This document shows, piece by piece, positions 46,223 to 54,165 of a stretch of 64,000 nt of DNA (positions are counted from its first letter, which is position 1; every line of letters starts with the position of its first letter). The notes under the pieces are model-generated. The model saw only the letters and a list, made by a program, of their open reading frames with translations. It did no database searches and was not told the DNA's origin. The stretch comes from Bradyrhizobium lablabi. Its GTDB lineage: Bacteria > Pseudomonadota > Alphaproteobacteria > Rhizobiales > Xanthobacteraceae. The position numbers and the translations under genes were made by a program. The stretch spans positions 1-64,000 of the forward strand of contig NZ_JAFCLN010000014.1 of NCBI RefSeq assembly GCF_018129385.1, written 5' to 3'.

Positions 46223-46415
46223 TTGCAAAGTCCCCTGCCGGCGCTTTGCAAAGTCCCCCATCCACTTTGCAATGACCCCAGATAAGTATCTGAATCCACG
46301 TTATTTTCGGTCGATTGCAAAGTCGTTGCAAAGCTCCAATCGGCAAAGTGTTGCAAAGCTCTGCAAAGTTCAATGTTTTCAGGCTTGCAAAGCTCTGCAA
46401 AGTCGAATTGCAAAG
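46223..46415. repeat. iteron array (TTGCAAAG), candidate replication origin
   Basis: Perfect TTGCAAAG copies start at 46223, 46246, 46315, 46326, 46351, 46385 and 46408, with an inverted copy at 46265-46272 and near copies at 46342, 46361 and 46395. Several spacings are 9-13 bp, close to one helical turn. An AT-richer stretch (about 46276-46310) lies between the inverted copy and the main cluster and could be an unwinding element. The array follows the primase-helicase stop by 53 nt. Confidence 0.85.
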
Positions 46416-46570
46416 TCCCACCCCTACGGGGGAAGGCCCGGCGCACGCCGCCTTGTGGCTGCGGGCCTTCCTCCCTTGGTGTTTTGGGGTCGCGAGCGAG
46501 GCCGAAATCAAGGCTCGATCAGAGAAGCGCGCGGCATACTTTATCGGCCCCTATCGGCGGGGTGGTGCTG

Positions 46571-47143
46571 ATGGCGCGCCGGCGCAAAACCTCGCAGCTC
46601 GATCAGTGGCGCAAGTCAGGCACGTTTCGTGAGATTGCCCGCCAGAGCGCAAAAGCCAACCTGCGCAAGTTCAGGAGCGCGCCGCGCTGCGGCGCCAAGC
46701 GTAAGCGTGACGGAAAGCCATGTGCGAATCCCGCCATGAAAAATGGCCGCTGCGGCATACATGGCGGTAAGACGCCGAGCGGCCGACAATGGCATGTCGT
46801 TCAATATCCCGCCGACGAGGCCAAATTCAATCGAAAGCTGCGCGACCTAGAACGACGCGCGGCGAAGCGGGCTGCAAGGCTGGCCAATCTGTCGCCGGAA
46901 GCTCGGGCCGCGTATGACGAGTGGCACCGAACGCATCGCTCTGGCCTTTCCAAGGCCGCGAGGAGCGCCGAACGCGAGAGGGCGCGCCAGAACGCGGATC
47001 TTCGCCGTTTAGTCGCTCAGGGGGCTTCTCAGGCGACGACAGACCCTGAAACGCTTCAGATCCGCGACGCGTTGAGCATTGCCAGGGCAAGGCTTGCCGA
47101 GTTGGAAGCCCGAATCGAGGCCGACAAAGGGGTATTTGGATGA
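46571..47143 (+). CDS. HGG-motif zinc-ribbon-like mobile-element protein
   Basis: 190 aa from MARRRKTSQLDQWRKSG. The core CGAKRKRDGKPCANPAMKNG then CGIHGGKTPSG has three cysteines and a histidine arranged as in the HGG-motif proteins often found in alphaproteobacterial prophages and integrative elements. The rest is a long, highly charged helical region (residues ~75-190). Function unknown. Its stop overlaps the next start by 4 nt. Confidence 0.75.
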   Translation: MARRRKTSQLDQWRKSGTFREIARQSAKANLRKFRSAPRCGAKRKRDGKPCANPAMKNGRCGIHGGKTPSGRQWHVVQYPADEAKFNRKLRDLERRAAKRAARLANLSPEARAAYDEWHRTHRSGLSKAARSAERERARQNADLRRLVAQGASQATTDPETLQIRDALSIARARLAELEARIEADKGVFG

Positions 47144-47493
47144 TCGACGACGAAGACGAAAACGACGAATTCGACGGGATGAACGAACTGGACATCCGTG
47201 AAGAGCTTCTGCATCGTTTGCGAACAACGGGCGCGGCAAAAGCGGTTAAAACCGCAATGAAGCTTTGCGACGATCCTAAAGCGCCTGCCGCGGCGAAAGC
47301 GTCAGCGGTGAACTCGCTGCTTCGCGCTGCGGGCTTTTTCGTGAATCACGATCCTGCCGGTGAGAAAGATCTCGCTCAAATGACACCCGCAGAACTGTCG
47401 CGTGCTTACGAAAAGGCCAAATCCGCCTTGGCGAACGCAGAACGAGGAGGGGAAACCGATATGTTGCCGGCCGAACGAAACATTTTCGATTAG
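47140..47493 (+). CDS. possible small-terminase-like protein
   Basis: 117 aa, overlapping the upstream gene by ATGA. An acidic head (MIDDEDENDEF) precedes a helical body (AVKTAMKLCDDPKAPAAAKASAVNSLLRAAGFF). The repeat-like DPKAPAAAKASA text resembles phage small-terminase or packaging-associated proteins, but no HTH can be confirmed. Position after an HGG protein fits a phage or satellite packaging module. It ends in convergent 4-bp overlap with a minus-strand gene. Confidence 0.5.
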   Translation: MIDDEDENDEFDGMNELDIREELLHRLRTTGAAKAVKTAMKLCDDPKAPAAAKASAVNSLLRAAGFFVNHDPAGEKDLAQMTPAELSRAYEKAKSALANAERGGETDMLPAERNIFD

Positions 47494-47777
47494 CGCCTAC
47501 TGGGTTCCATCAATTCGGTAAGTTGGTACGTGACGTTCAACGCGAGATTCCACAAATGCTTCCATCTAGGAACGCGCTCGCAGAACACCCCGCTGTTCGG
47601 GGCCACTCGATGAAAATCCTGTGCCAGCGATTCGCACTCTGGCTTGCTGAATGAGGCCGACATTCGAATGTGTTGGGGAAGCCTCGCGTACGTCGGGCCC
47701 CAAACAAAATAGTAGAGAGGAAAATTCAGCCAAGCTACGAAGCAAGCTATAAGGGCAAGGCAGATCAAAGTTCTCAT
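47490..47777 (-). CDS. small membrane-anchored protein, unknown
   Basis: 95 aa from MRTLICLALIACFVAW; a GTG eleven codons earlier is an alternative start. One N-terminal membrane segment or signal (LICLALIACFVAWLNFPLYYFVW), then a soluble part with two cysteines (PECESLAQDFHRVAPNSGVFCERVP). No family recognised. Confidence 0.55.
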   Translation of the reverse strand: MRTLICLALIACFVAWLNFPLYYFVWGPTYARLPQHIRMSASFSKPECESLAQDFHRVAPNSGVFCERVPRWKHLWNLALNVTYQLTELMEPSRR

Positions 47778-47823
47778 GGAAAATTTCTTCAATAATAGAA
47801 AATTTGCCACGCCTTTTAGAAAC

Positions 47824-48447
47824 TCATTTCTTGCGTGGCTTGCGCTTGGACAAGCCCCCAGGCTTGTACGTTCCAGCCGCCTTCCGGGCCGCGATGTCGC
47901 GCATAATTCCAGCCATGGATTGCCTCAGTCGTCTCAGACGGATCTTCTTCCGCGCCCGGGCTTCGATGAAAGCGCGGCCTTCCGGTGTATCGGCTGGCGG
48001 GGGCGTAAACTTCTCTCGAGCCTTGCGACGCGCTTCTAGGTAAGATGCTAGGTCGCTTTCGTCGATCAACGGCGGCCGGCCCAGGATGTAAGGAATGTGC
48101 CCAGCCATGCAAAGGTATCGGATCGCGCGCGGTTTGCGTTCAAATTTTTCGGCAGCTTCCTTGATTGTGAGAAGCTTGAAGGGGCGGACTGCCGCATTCT
48201 CCGGTGCATAGTAAAACTGAGGAGTTGGTCTCGTGGGCTCTACGTTGCGTTTGATCTCGACTTGCGGCAGCCGGAAGCGCCTGACCTTGGCGCTGGCAAC
48301 AAATATTTGCAGATCTTTTTCGGAGATCGTCACCGGCCGGCCCTTGTAATACGATAACCGACGCTCGAGCCGCATGCGTTTGATGTACGACGGCGCGCGT
48401 CGCAACAGTTCAGCCGCTTCGCTCTCAAGCAAAACCTTTTGCAGCAT
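47824..48447 (-). CDS. protein with two tandem excisionase-type HTH domains
   Basis: 207 aa. Two copies of the same fold are visible: LLESEAAELLRRAPSYIKRMRLERR...VTISEKDLQIFV (residues ~6-52) and LLTIKEAAEKFERKPRAIRYLCMAGHI...LIDESDLASYL (~92-138). The C-terminus is very basic (KPGGLSKRKPRKK). A tandem arrangement suggests a DNA-bridging or two-site regulator. It is transcribed away from the candidate ncRNA and may control that promoter (inference). Confidence 0.7.
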   Translation of the reverse strand: MLQKVLLESEAAELLRRAPSYIKRMRLERRLSYYKGRPVTISEKDLQIFVASAKVRRFRLPQVEIKRNVEPTRPTPQFYYAPENAAVRPFKLLTIKEAAEKFERKPRAIRYLCMAGHIPYILGRPPLIDESDLASYLEARRKAREKFTPPPADTPEGRAFIEARARKKIRLRRLRQSMAGIMRDIAARKAAGTYKPGGLSKRKPRKK

Positions 48448-48547
48448 AATTTGCCCTCGGGACTCAACGTCTGCCGCGCATGAAACGACGTTGAATGAGC
48501 GCTGTCAAAGCCAAAGTTGTATCATGTCGCGCATTACAACCTGTGCG

Positions 48548-48577
48548 TTGACATACACAAATAGCGCCCCGTATCGT
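48548..48577 (+). promoter_or_regulatory. promoter of the candidate ncRNA
   Basis: TTGACA (48548-48553), 18-nt spacer, TATCGT (48572-48577). The predicted start of transcription (about 48584) falls two bases before the terminal helix of the candidate RNA. Confidence 0.6.
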
Positions 48578-48583
48578 CTTTGC

Positions 48584-48706
48584 GCGGGACTAGAAACCCC
48601 GTGCAACAGGAACGCAAACCTTTGATCCGGGGTCTCGGCGTGAATGTCCAGGGCAAATGCCTAAAGACGTGCGAGGACCAACTGTAGCTGGTGTTTCTAG
48701 CCCCGG
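48584..48706 (+). ncRNA. candidate structured RNA with a closing terminal helix
   Basis: The arms 48586-48597 (GGGACTAGAAAC) and 48693-48704 (GTTTCTAGCCCC) pair over 11 of 12 positions, closing ~95 nt that contain smaller hairpins (GGCA-AA-TGCC near 48652-48661; ACCA...TGGT near 48677-48692). A promoter sits exactly upstream and no open frame explains the conserved pairing. Known RNAs with closed ends include 6S RNA and retron msr-msd, but no reverse transcriptase is nearby and no known family was recognised. It could also be the leader of the 61-aa gene. Confidence 0.55.
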
Positions 48707-48715
48707 GTTATATTT

Positions 48716-48734
48716 TGTCGCCTAGAACGCGACA
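48716..48734 (+). promoter_or_regulatory. hairpin before the 61-aa gene
   Basis: Perfect stem TGTCGC / GCGACA with a 7-nt loop (CTAGAAC), ending 4 nt before the AAAGGAAG ribosome site. It may end the upstream RNA or act as an operator or translational control. Confidence 0.5.
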
Positions 48735-48751
48735 CAGAAAGGAAGCTACAG

Positions 48752-48937
48752 ATGATCAACATTGATCGCCGCGCTCTCAACCTCGTTGACGCAATCGAGA
48801 TCGACCTTAGGGCAGCTCGCGCCGAGTCCCGATTTGAAGACGTGCTCGAATGCTTGGACGAAATACTGGTGCATCACAAACATACGGAAAGCGGGCTGGT
48901 TCGATCGCGGTGTGAAGAAATACTCCGCGGCGCCTAA
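48752..48937 (+). CDS. small helical protein, unknown
   Basis: 61 aa, strong AAAGGAAG site. Sequence MINIDRRALNLVDAIEIDLRAARAESRFEDVLECLDEILVHH is acidic and helical. No family recognised. It is followed by a terminator, so it is a self-contained short transcription unit downstream of the candidate ncRNA. Confidence 0.65.
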   Translation: MINIDRRALNLVDAIEIDLRAARAESRFEDVLECLDEILVHHKHTESGLVRSRCEEILRGA

Positions 48938-48961
48938 GTTCGACCGCGGCGAGGGGCAATG

Positions 48962-48989
48962 AAAGGGGCGCTTAACAAGCGCCCTTTTT
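48962..48989 (+). terminator. rho-independent terminator after the 61-aa gene
   Basis: Stem GGGCGCTT / AAGCGCCC (48966-48973, 48977-48984) with an AAC loop and five T residues. Confidence 0.9.
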
Positions 48990-49093
48990 CTTGCGGGAAG
49001 CCTCATGTCGACGTGATTGCGCCGCACAAATCGCGTGAAATGCGCAAGGCGCGCCCAAAGTTGTCGGCGAACGCAAGCAATATCAACGCCTGA

Positions 49094-49114
49094 AATGGCA
49101 TAGTATATGCCATT
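49094..49114. promoter_or_regulatory. perfect 9-bp inverted repeat, operator-like
   Basis: AATGGCATA and its exact inverse TATGCCATT separated by GTA. AT-rich in a GC-rich context, typical of a dimeric regulator site. No promoter was identified next to it. Confidence 0.5.
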
Positions 49115-49736
49115 CGGTCGTTTTAGCGCCGCCGCTGCCGCGGTGGGCTGGCGATCGGGCGCAAATCATTCGCGCATACCGGCCGGCATAATTGCAAGCT
49201 TTGGCCATGCATGCCTGGTTGCTGTTGCGCCTCCGAGCAGGGCGCAGTGTGCAGTTAAGGCGGAATGATTCGCGCGGCAGCTCGCACCCGATATGCTGAG
49301 ATCCGCGGCGCTTGGCGCCAGCGGCGACGCGCCCGCCTGGTGGCTGGTCCGCGACCCGCCCCCCTGGGTACGGCCCGAACGTGTAAGCGGAAACGTCGCC
49401 GGACACCCATACAAAATTGTGCGTCAACCAAACTTTCGATGACATACATCCGGATATCGCGGAGCCACACAAACGTTTGCTTCTCGGCGGCTTAGCGATT
49501 TTTCCAACTCCCAGAGCCTATTGTACTTCATTACCCGTCAAGTGCGATCAGTCGGGCGCCGCCTTTCTGAGCGGCCAAAACGTGGGCGCTCGGCACAGCC
49601 TAATCGCGTCACCTTCGAGCACGATCGTAGCGAACCGATCTGACGGGTTGCGCGCCAGACCGCACGAAAGAAAATATTAGTCAAATCAGATTACGTTCTG
49701 CCTAGCGATATCTATTCGGCTCGCGACCGATCACCC

Positions 49737-49764
49737 CGAAAAACAAAACGAGCCGTTAGGCTCG
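49737..49764 (-). terminator. terminator-like hairpin reading leftward
   Basis: GAGCC-GTTA-GGCTC stem; read on the minus strand it is followed by GTTTTGTTTTT. There is no minus-strand gene immediately to the right, so it may be a relic. Confidence 0.5.
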
Positions 49765-49776
49765 CGGTGATCCCTC

Positions 49777-49917
49777 ATGGCCGATCCTCCCCTGAATGTC
49801 CTCTCCTACAGCTGTGGCACCTTCCAAGCCAACAGCCCCTTATCGGCGATCCCTGCGGTGCCACTCGATCACGCGCTGGCGAGCATTCTTGGGGGCGGCG
49901 CGTGGCTTATCCGGTAA
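49777..49917 (+). CDS. 46-aa peptide upstream of the tailspike gene
   Basis: MADPPLNVLSYSCGTFQANS is the opening; the frame ends 16 nt inside the tailspike start. The ribosome site is weak. The text looks protein-like rather than random (no rare-codon runs), and short overlapping genes are common in phage tail operons. Could equally be a spurious frame. Confidence 0.35.
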   Translation: MADPPLNVLSYSCGTFQANSPLSAIPAVPLDHALASILGGGAWLIR

Positions 49918-52568
49918 TTTATACGCTCGACTACAGTTACACCGGCTTCCAGCAAGGCCAGGCCAACAATTCGTTTCCCGGCACCCAGCTCGACAACGAT
50001 CTCGCCGGTTTGCGCGCGAGCCTGACGGAATGGACGACCTTCATCAAGGGCGCAATCCGTTCGGACGGCCGGCTCGTCGTCGCGCCGGACAACGCCATCA
50101 AGGCGACCGAAGAGGATGCGGTCACGGGTATCGACAACGAGCGCTACATGACCGCGCTCGGCACGATGCTGGCGATTGCGGCGCAGAACAACAATACGCT
50201 CGGCGCGACGCCCGACCAGTCACCGTTCAATGCGACGCGCAACGGCACGAGCAACGACACGGTTGCGATCGCAGCAGCGGCCGAATACGCGGCCGCCAAC
50301 CGTTACGGCCTGCGCTTCCTTTCCGGCCCGGCGTATTCGGTCACGCCAATGCAATTCGGCGATCAGTATCGGACGAGCGGTATCGCGCACGGCGCGTCGA
50401 TCTCCGGCAACACGTTGACGGTGCCGAATACGCCGACGATTCCGCTGGCGCGCGGCCAGACCATTACCGGCGTCGGGGTGACGGCCTGCAAGATCGTTGC
50501 GGACATCGGGAAGGCGGCGGGCGGCATCGGCCAGTATACCGTCGACGGGTCGCCACAGACGGTCGGGCCGGTCGACATGACCGTGACGTCGCCGGAGGTC
50601 ACGGTTTCGATCTCAGACGACACCGCAGTCGTCACCGTTACGTCGGGCAAGGTCTATTTGCCTTCTGCGATCGTCGGCGCCGTGAACGGCACGACGCTGA
50701 TCGAGCAACTGACGGGCACGGAAGGCGGCAGCGGCACGTATCGCGTCAGCCACGCGCAGGATCTCGCGTCGACAGCGACCTTCCTCTATCCGTACACCGT
50801 CTGCCCGCTGCCGCAGTTCCTGCTCGGCCCCTCCGGCGGTCAAACTCAGTGTGTCATCCGGTCGTTCGGCAGCAACGCCTCTCCGGAAGGGCTTATCAAG
50901 CTCGTCAATCCGCCAGCGCTCGGCGCCGTGCTCGGCTTCGAGATCGCCAATCTGCGGCTGAATGCCAATTCGCTATGCGGGAATGCGCTCAAGATCCACG
51001 GCTTCGGCGCGACATCGTCCGGCGGGATGCCGATCGTCCGCGACTTGACGATCTCGAATGCGACCGGCGAGACGGGCGGTCTGTGCGTGCAGGGCAACTG
51101 CCCTGGCGCTGGCGTGACGCCTTCGTGGGGCGTTATCGAGGCCGTCTTTGCGCGGCTGACGTTCAGCGGCAACGCGATCACCGACTATTCGTTCAACGGC
51201 AACGACGGAGACGGTTCGTACAACATCCAGTCAATGTCGCTTATCGACTGCAAGGCGAACTCGCTGTCGAGCGGCGATGGTGCGTGGTTCGATTACGCGA
51301 ACGTCTATGCGCCAGGTTTGCTGTCGCAGAACCACGGCGGTGCCGCGGTGCGCATCGATCACTGCGAGTATTTTGAAGCGCCCGGCTACTATTCGGAGAA
51401 CAACGGCGCGCCGTTTACCGGCACTGCGAACAGCCGCGGCGTTAGGATCACCGGCTCGGCCGCGGAGGGCATCAATTCGACGCTGCTCGTCAGCGACAGT
51501 TCGAACATCGATATCCGCACAACGGTTTCGAACCGCGTCAAATGGCAGGGAGCGTTCGTCGGCAAGACCGGGCAGTTCACCCGTGACGGCATCGGCGCCG
51601 CGGCTGTCGACGGCGCCGTTGTCGAGAACACCACGCCGGCGGCGCCCGGCGCTCAGCAATATTCGCCGCGAACGCGTTGGAGTGGTACGGGTTGGGCGAC
51701 CAACAGCGGCGGATCGTCTCAGACGGTCGACTTTGCGGCTTACGTTCGGATTGTGCAGGGCGCGGCGAGCCCGACTGGCTTCCTTGAATGGTACTACCAA
51801 GTAAACGGGGGCGGTTACAGTTTCGCAGCCGGTTTGAGCCCGTCCGGCGTGTGGAATGTCACGACAGGCTTCCAGATCGCGGGTGCGGCCGCACTCAATC
51901 ACTTCATCGTCGGTAACGGCACTAACTTCGTTGATGGCGGTGCGCCTGGCGGCGCGATGCTCGACAAGCTCACGGCTTTCTCGTCTAGCGGCATTTTGGC
52001 CCGCACAGCCGCGAGCACCTATGCGTTCCGCACGCTGACGGGGCCGGCGAACGGCATCGGTGTGACAAACGGTGGTGGCGTTGGCGGCGATCCGACGCTA
52101 GCGCTAACGAACGATCTCGCTGCGATCGAGGCGCTGAACAGCGCCGGGTGGATTAAGCGAACCGCCACAGATACGTGGACGGCTGTCGGGCTGCCGTCGC
52201 CGGTACATTTTTCGAGCACCAACTTCAACATCAACGGCGGCGATACCCGCTACGTCGGCCATGCCGCGGCAGCAACCGCAGAAAACACCGTTCAGTTCCC
52301 GATCTCGCAAGCCGGGACGCTGAAGAACTTCTACTTCGCAACGGCCGTCGCGCCGGGCGGCGCGCAGACGCTGACGATCACGCTGCGCAAGAACGGCGTG
52401 GCGACAGGCATTACCGCCACGATCACCGGGGCGGCCATCAGCGCCTCGGATCTCACGCACACCGTTTCGGTCGTGGCGGGCGATTTGCTGTCGTTGCAGG
52501 TAGTAGCGTCCGCTGCGGCCGCCACCACGAACGGGATCAACGCGGCGGGCACGCTCGAAGTCGCCTGA
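49902..52568 (+). CDS. phage tailspike/tail-fibre-like protein
   Basis: 888 aa from a GTG (MAYPVIYTLDYSYTGFQQGQ); an in-frame extension upstream to 49767 is out of character and overlaps the 46-aa frame. The N-terminal ~110 residues resemble tail-attachment regions. Residues ~170-270 carry two copies of a GxTLTV...GQxITG...GGxGxYxV motif seen in phage structural proteins. The middle (~300-520) has the short-repeat, Asn/Gly-rich look of a beta-helix (FEIANLRLNANSLCGNALKIHG), and the C-terminus a jelly-roll-like domain. It would recognise or degrade a surface glycan. Confidence 0.75.
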   Translation: MAYPVIYTLDYSYTGFQQGQANNSFPGTQLDNDLAGLRASLTEWTTFIKGAIRSDGRLVVAPDNAIKATEEDAVTGIDNERYMTALGTMLAIAAQNNNTLGATPDQSPFNATRNGTSNDTVAIAAAAEYAAANRYGLRFLSGPAYSVTPMQFGDQYRTSGIAHGASISGNTLTVPNTPTIPLARGQTITGVGVTACKIVADIGKAAGGIGQYTVDGSPQTVGPVDMTVTSPEVTVSISDDTAVVTVTSGKVYLPSAIVGAVNGTTLIEQLTGTEGGSGTYRVSHAQDLASTATFLYPYTVCPLPQFLLGPSGGQTQCVIRSFGSNASPEGLIKLVNPPALGAVLGFEIANLRLNANSLCGNALKIHGFGATSSGGMPIVRDLTISNATGETGGLCVQGNCPGAGVTPSWGVIEAVFARLTFSGNAITDYSFNGNDGDGSYNIQSMSLIDCKANSLSSGDGAWFDYANVYAPGLLSQNHGGAAVRIDHCEYFEAPGYYSENNGAPFTGTANSRGVRITGSAAEGINSTLLVSDSSNIDIRTTVSNRVKWQGAFVGKTGQFTRDGIGAAAVDGAVVENTTPAAPGAQQYSPRTRWSGTGWATNSGGSSQTVDFAAYVRIVQGAASPTGFLEWYYQVNGGGYSFAAGLSPSGVWNVTTGFQIAGAAALNHFIVGNGTNFVDGGAPGGAMLDKLTAFSSSGILARTAASTYAFRTLTGPANGIGVTNGGGVGGDPTLALTNDLAAIEALNSAGWIKRTATDTWTAVGLPSPVHFSSTNFNINGGDTRYVGHAAAATAENTVQFPISQAGTLKNFYFATAVAPGGAQTLTITLRKNGVATGITATITGAAISASDLTHTVSVVAGDLLSLQVVASAAAATTNGINAAGTLEVA

Positions 52569-52580
52569 TCGGGGGAAAAT

Positions 52581-52829
52581 ATGAAGCAATCAGCCACAAC
52601 CTACGTCACGATCGAAGCCGGCGAGGGCGGAACGGAAAACACTTTGCGCGCGGTCTACGGCAGCCGCAACGAAGCGGCGCAGCGGCTCGGCGGCAGCGAC
52701 GGGCTCGACATCGTGTCGAGCACGAAGTTCGACGACGGCCGCATTGGCGTGACGTGGCGGCGCGAATGGGAAGCAGCAGATCCTGCGCCCGAACCCGCGC
52801 CGCAACAGGAAGAGGCCGCACAGGAGTGA
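52581..52829 (+). CDS. small protein downstream of the tailspike
   Basis: 82 aa; starts MKQSATTYVTIEAGEGGTENTLRAVYGSRNEAAQRLGG and ends in a Pro/Glu/Gln-rich tail (APQQEEAAQE). It follows the tailspike by 12 nt with GGGGGAAAA upstream, so the two are probably one unit. No family recognised. Confidence 0.6.
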   Translation: MKQSATTYVTIEAGEGGTENTLRAVYGSRNEAAQRLGGSDGLDIVSSTKFDDGRIGVTWRREWEAADPAPEPAPQQEEAAQE

Positions 52830-52835
52830 CGCCCT

Positions 52836-53369
52836 CGACAGGCGCCCTCAGTTGGCCGCAGCGTTGGCCGCTGCGAAGGCTTCGAAGTGCAGCGTAGTTG
52901 TTGCCAAGCTTGATCGGTTATCGCGCGACGTAGCCTTTGTGGCGGGCCTGATGGCCCAGCGCGTGCCGTTCATGGTCGCCGAACTGGGAGGGATGCCGAC
53001 CCGTTCATGCGGCATCTTTATGCGGCTCTGGCTGAGAAGGAGCGGCGGCTGATATCTGAGCGCACCAAGGCTGCATTGGCGGCAAAACGAGCTGCGGGGG
53101 CCGTGCTGGGTAATCCATGCAATCTGGCGGAAGGGGGTTCTATCGGCAGGGTCGCCCTAATCGAAAGTGCCGATGACCTGGCTATCACACTTGCGCCGCT
53201 TCTGCGTGCGGTCCGCTCGGAGGGGGCTACGACCCTCAGGTCGATCGCTCAGGCATTCAATCGACGAGGCATCAAGTCCCCTCGCGGAGGAGCATGGTAT
53301 CCTTCCTCTATCGCTAACCTGCTCTCCAGAGCTGAAGGCTTTTTATGGTCGGGAATTTGGCTCTCCTGA
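52836..53369 (+). pseudogene. decayed serine recombinase (resolvase) fragment
   Basis: The first frame encodes AAALAAAKASKCSVVVAKLDRLSRDVAFVAGLMAQRVPFMVAELG, the C-terminal half of a resolvase catalytic domain. A shift near 52985-52992 moves the sense frame to DADPFMRHLYAALAEKERRLISERTKAAL, followed by a recombinase-type domain (GATTLRSIAQAFNRRGIKSPRGGAWYPSSI). The N-terminus with the catalytic serine is absent. Both the truncation and the one-base shift make it inactive. Confidence 0.8.
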
Positions 53370-53391
53370 CGCGCACTCTCTTTTGACGTAG

Positions 53392-53426
53392 CAAAAGGCC
53401 CTACCGGGATTGCCCGGCAGGGCCCT
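53392..53426. terminator. hairpin after the recombinase remnant
   Basis: Long stem AAGGCCCT(A)CCGGG / CCCGGCAGGGCCCTT; no clear T-tail on the plus strand, but an A-run on the left would act as a tail for minus-strand transcripts from the 53532 gene. Confidence 0.55.
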
Positions 53427-53531
53427 TGCGGGTAGGCGGGATGACCCTGACCTGTGTTTAGGTGTCACGCCAAGAACCCGACATTCCAATACGGGTTATA
53501 TACGCAAAAAGCAGAATCGCGTATCGGTTCT

Positions 53532-53759
53532 TCAGTTAGTAGTGCAGACCTTGACGGTTTTCATGCCGGTTTCGGCTTCAGCCCTGGTCTTGTAGACCGA
53601 GTCGCCACTGACGACGGTCACATCGGTCGAAGTCGGCTTCGTTTCGGTGACGGTGCACTTCTTGGTCTTGACGTCCTGCACCACGTAGAACGATTGCGCG
53701 AACGCAGGTGCGGCGACTGCAGCCATGGCTGCGGCGACGATAAGTGTCTTCAGCTTCAT
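53532..53759 (-). CDS. small secreted protein, unknown
   Basis: 75 aa with a classic signal (MKLKTLIVAAAMAAVAAPAFAQ) and a strong GGAGGAGG site. The mature peptide has two cysteines (KKCTVTETKP; VKVCTTN). Similar short periplasmic proteins are frequent in Bradyrhizobium. A candidate EcfG promoter lies 50 nt upstream. Confidence 0.78.
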   Translation of the reverse strand: MKLKTLIVAAAMAAVAAPAFAQSFYVVQDVKTKKCTVTETKPTSTDVTVVSGDSVYKTRAEAETGMKTVKVCTTN

Positions 53760-54165
53760 TCTATCCTCCTCCGATAGTGTCAGGCCGTTGCTGCCTGTCG
53801 TTTTGGAGAACCTGCAGAATTGCCACTTGTTCCCGAAAGGAACGTAAAACTACTGTCTGAGTTTTTCTTCGCTGGAAAGCCAATTGGAAGTGGACCGAAT
53901 GGACGGACGGTACGAAGCTAGAATGGTTGGACTGAGTATGGCGGTTCTGTATGCGTGCATTCTTATCTCGCTGAGCGCTGCATAGGAGGGGCTGCATGCT
54001 TTTGCAGCCGGTCACCGTCCCCCTTCGTCGTGCTCTTGAAAGCTTCGGTGGACTATTCGACTAACTGACTACGCCGTTCGGTATCGTTTCGGGAAAAAGC
54101 GGAAACCTTCGTCACGGAGCCGAGTTTGACATCACAACACATCTTTCCGTGACCCGGAGTTCGAG
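53760..54165. other. intergenic region between divergent small genes
   Basis: 406 bp; holds the candidate EcfG promoter for the minus-strand gene. Nothing else is supported. Confidence 0.3.
53809..53833 (-). promoter_or_regulatory. candidate EcfG-type general stress promoter
   Basis: On the minus strand GGAAC (53833-53829), 16-nt spacer, GGTT (53812-53809), ~50 nt before the start of the 75-aa secreted protein. One base off the cGTT consensus. Confidence 0.45.

Larger units (their letters stand above)
48990..49776. other. gene-poor stretch before the tailspike gene
   Basis: About 790 bp without a supported gene; open frames on both strands lack ribosome sites and domains. It contains a 21-bp palindrome at 49094-49114 and a minus-strand-type terminator hairpin at 49737-49764. 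Confidence 0.5.

Noticed and set aside
35476..46415. Link between the CTTTGCAATRCAAAG operators and the TTGCAAAG iterons
   Set aside because: They share TTTGCAA text but belong to separate regions, differ in symmetry and layout; likely coincidence.
48584..48706. Retron msr-msd RNA
   Set aside because: Closing inverted arms fit, but no reverse transcriptase gene is nearby.
49796..51376. 526-codon open frame on the plus strand
   Set aside because: Arg-rich shadow of the tailspike frame.
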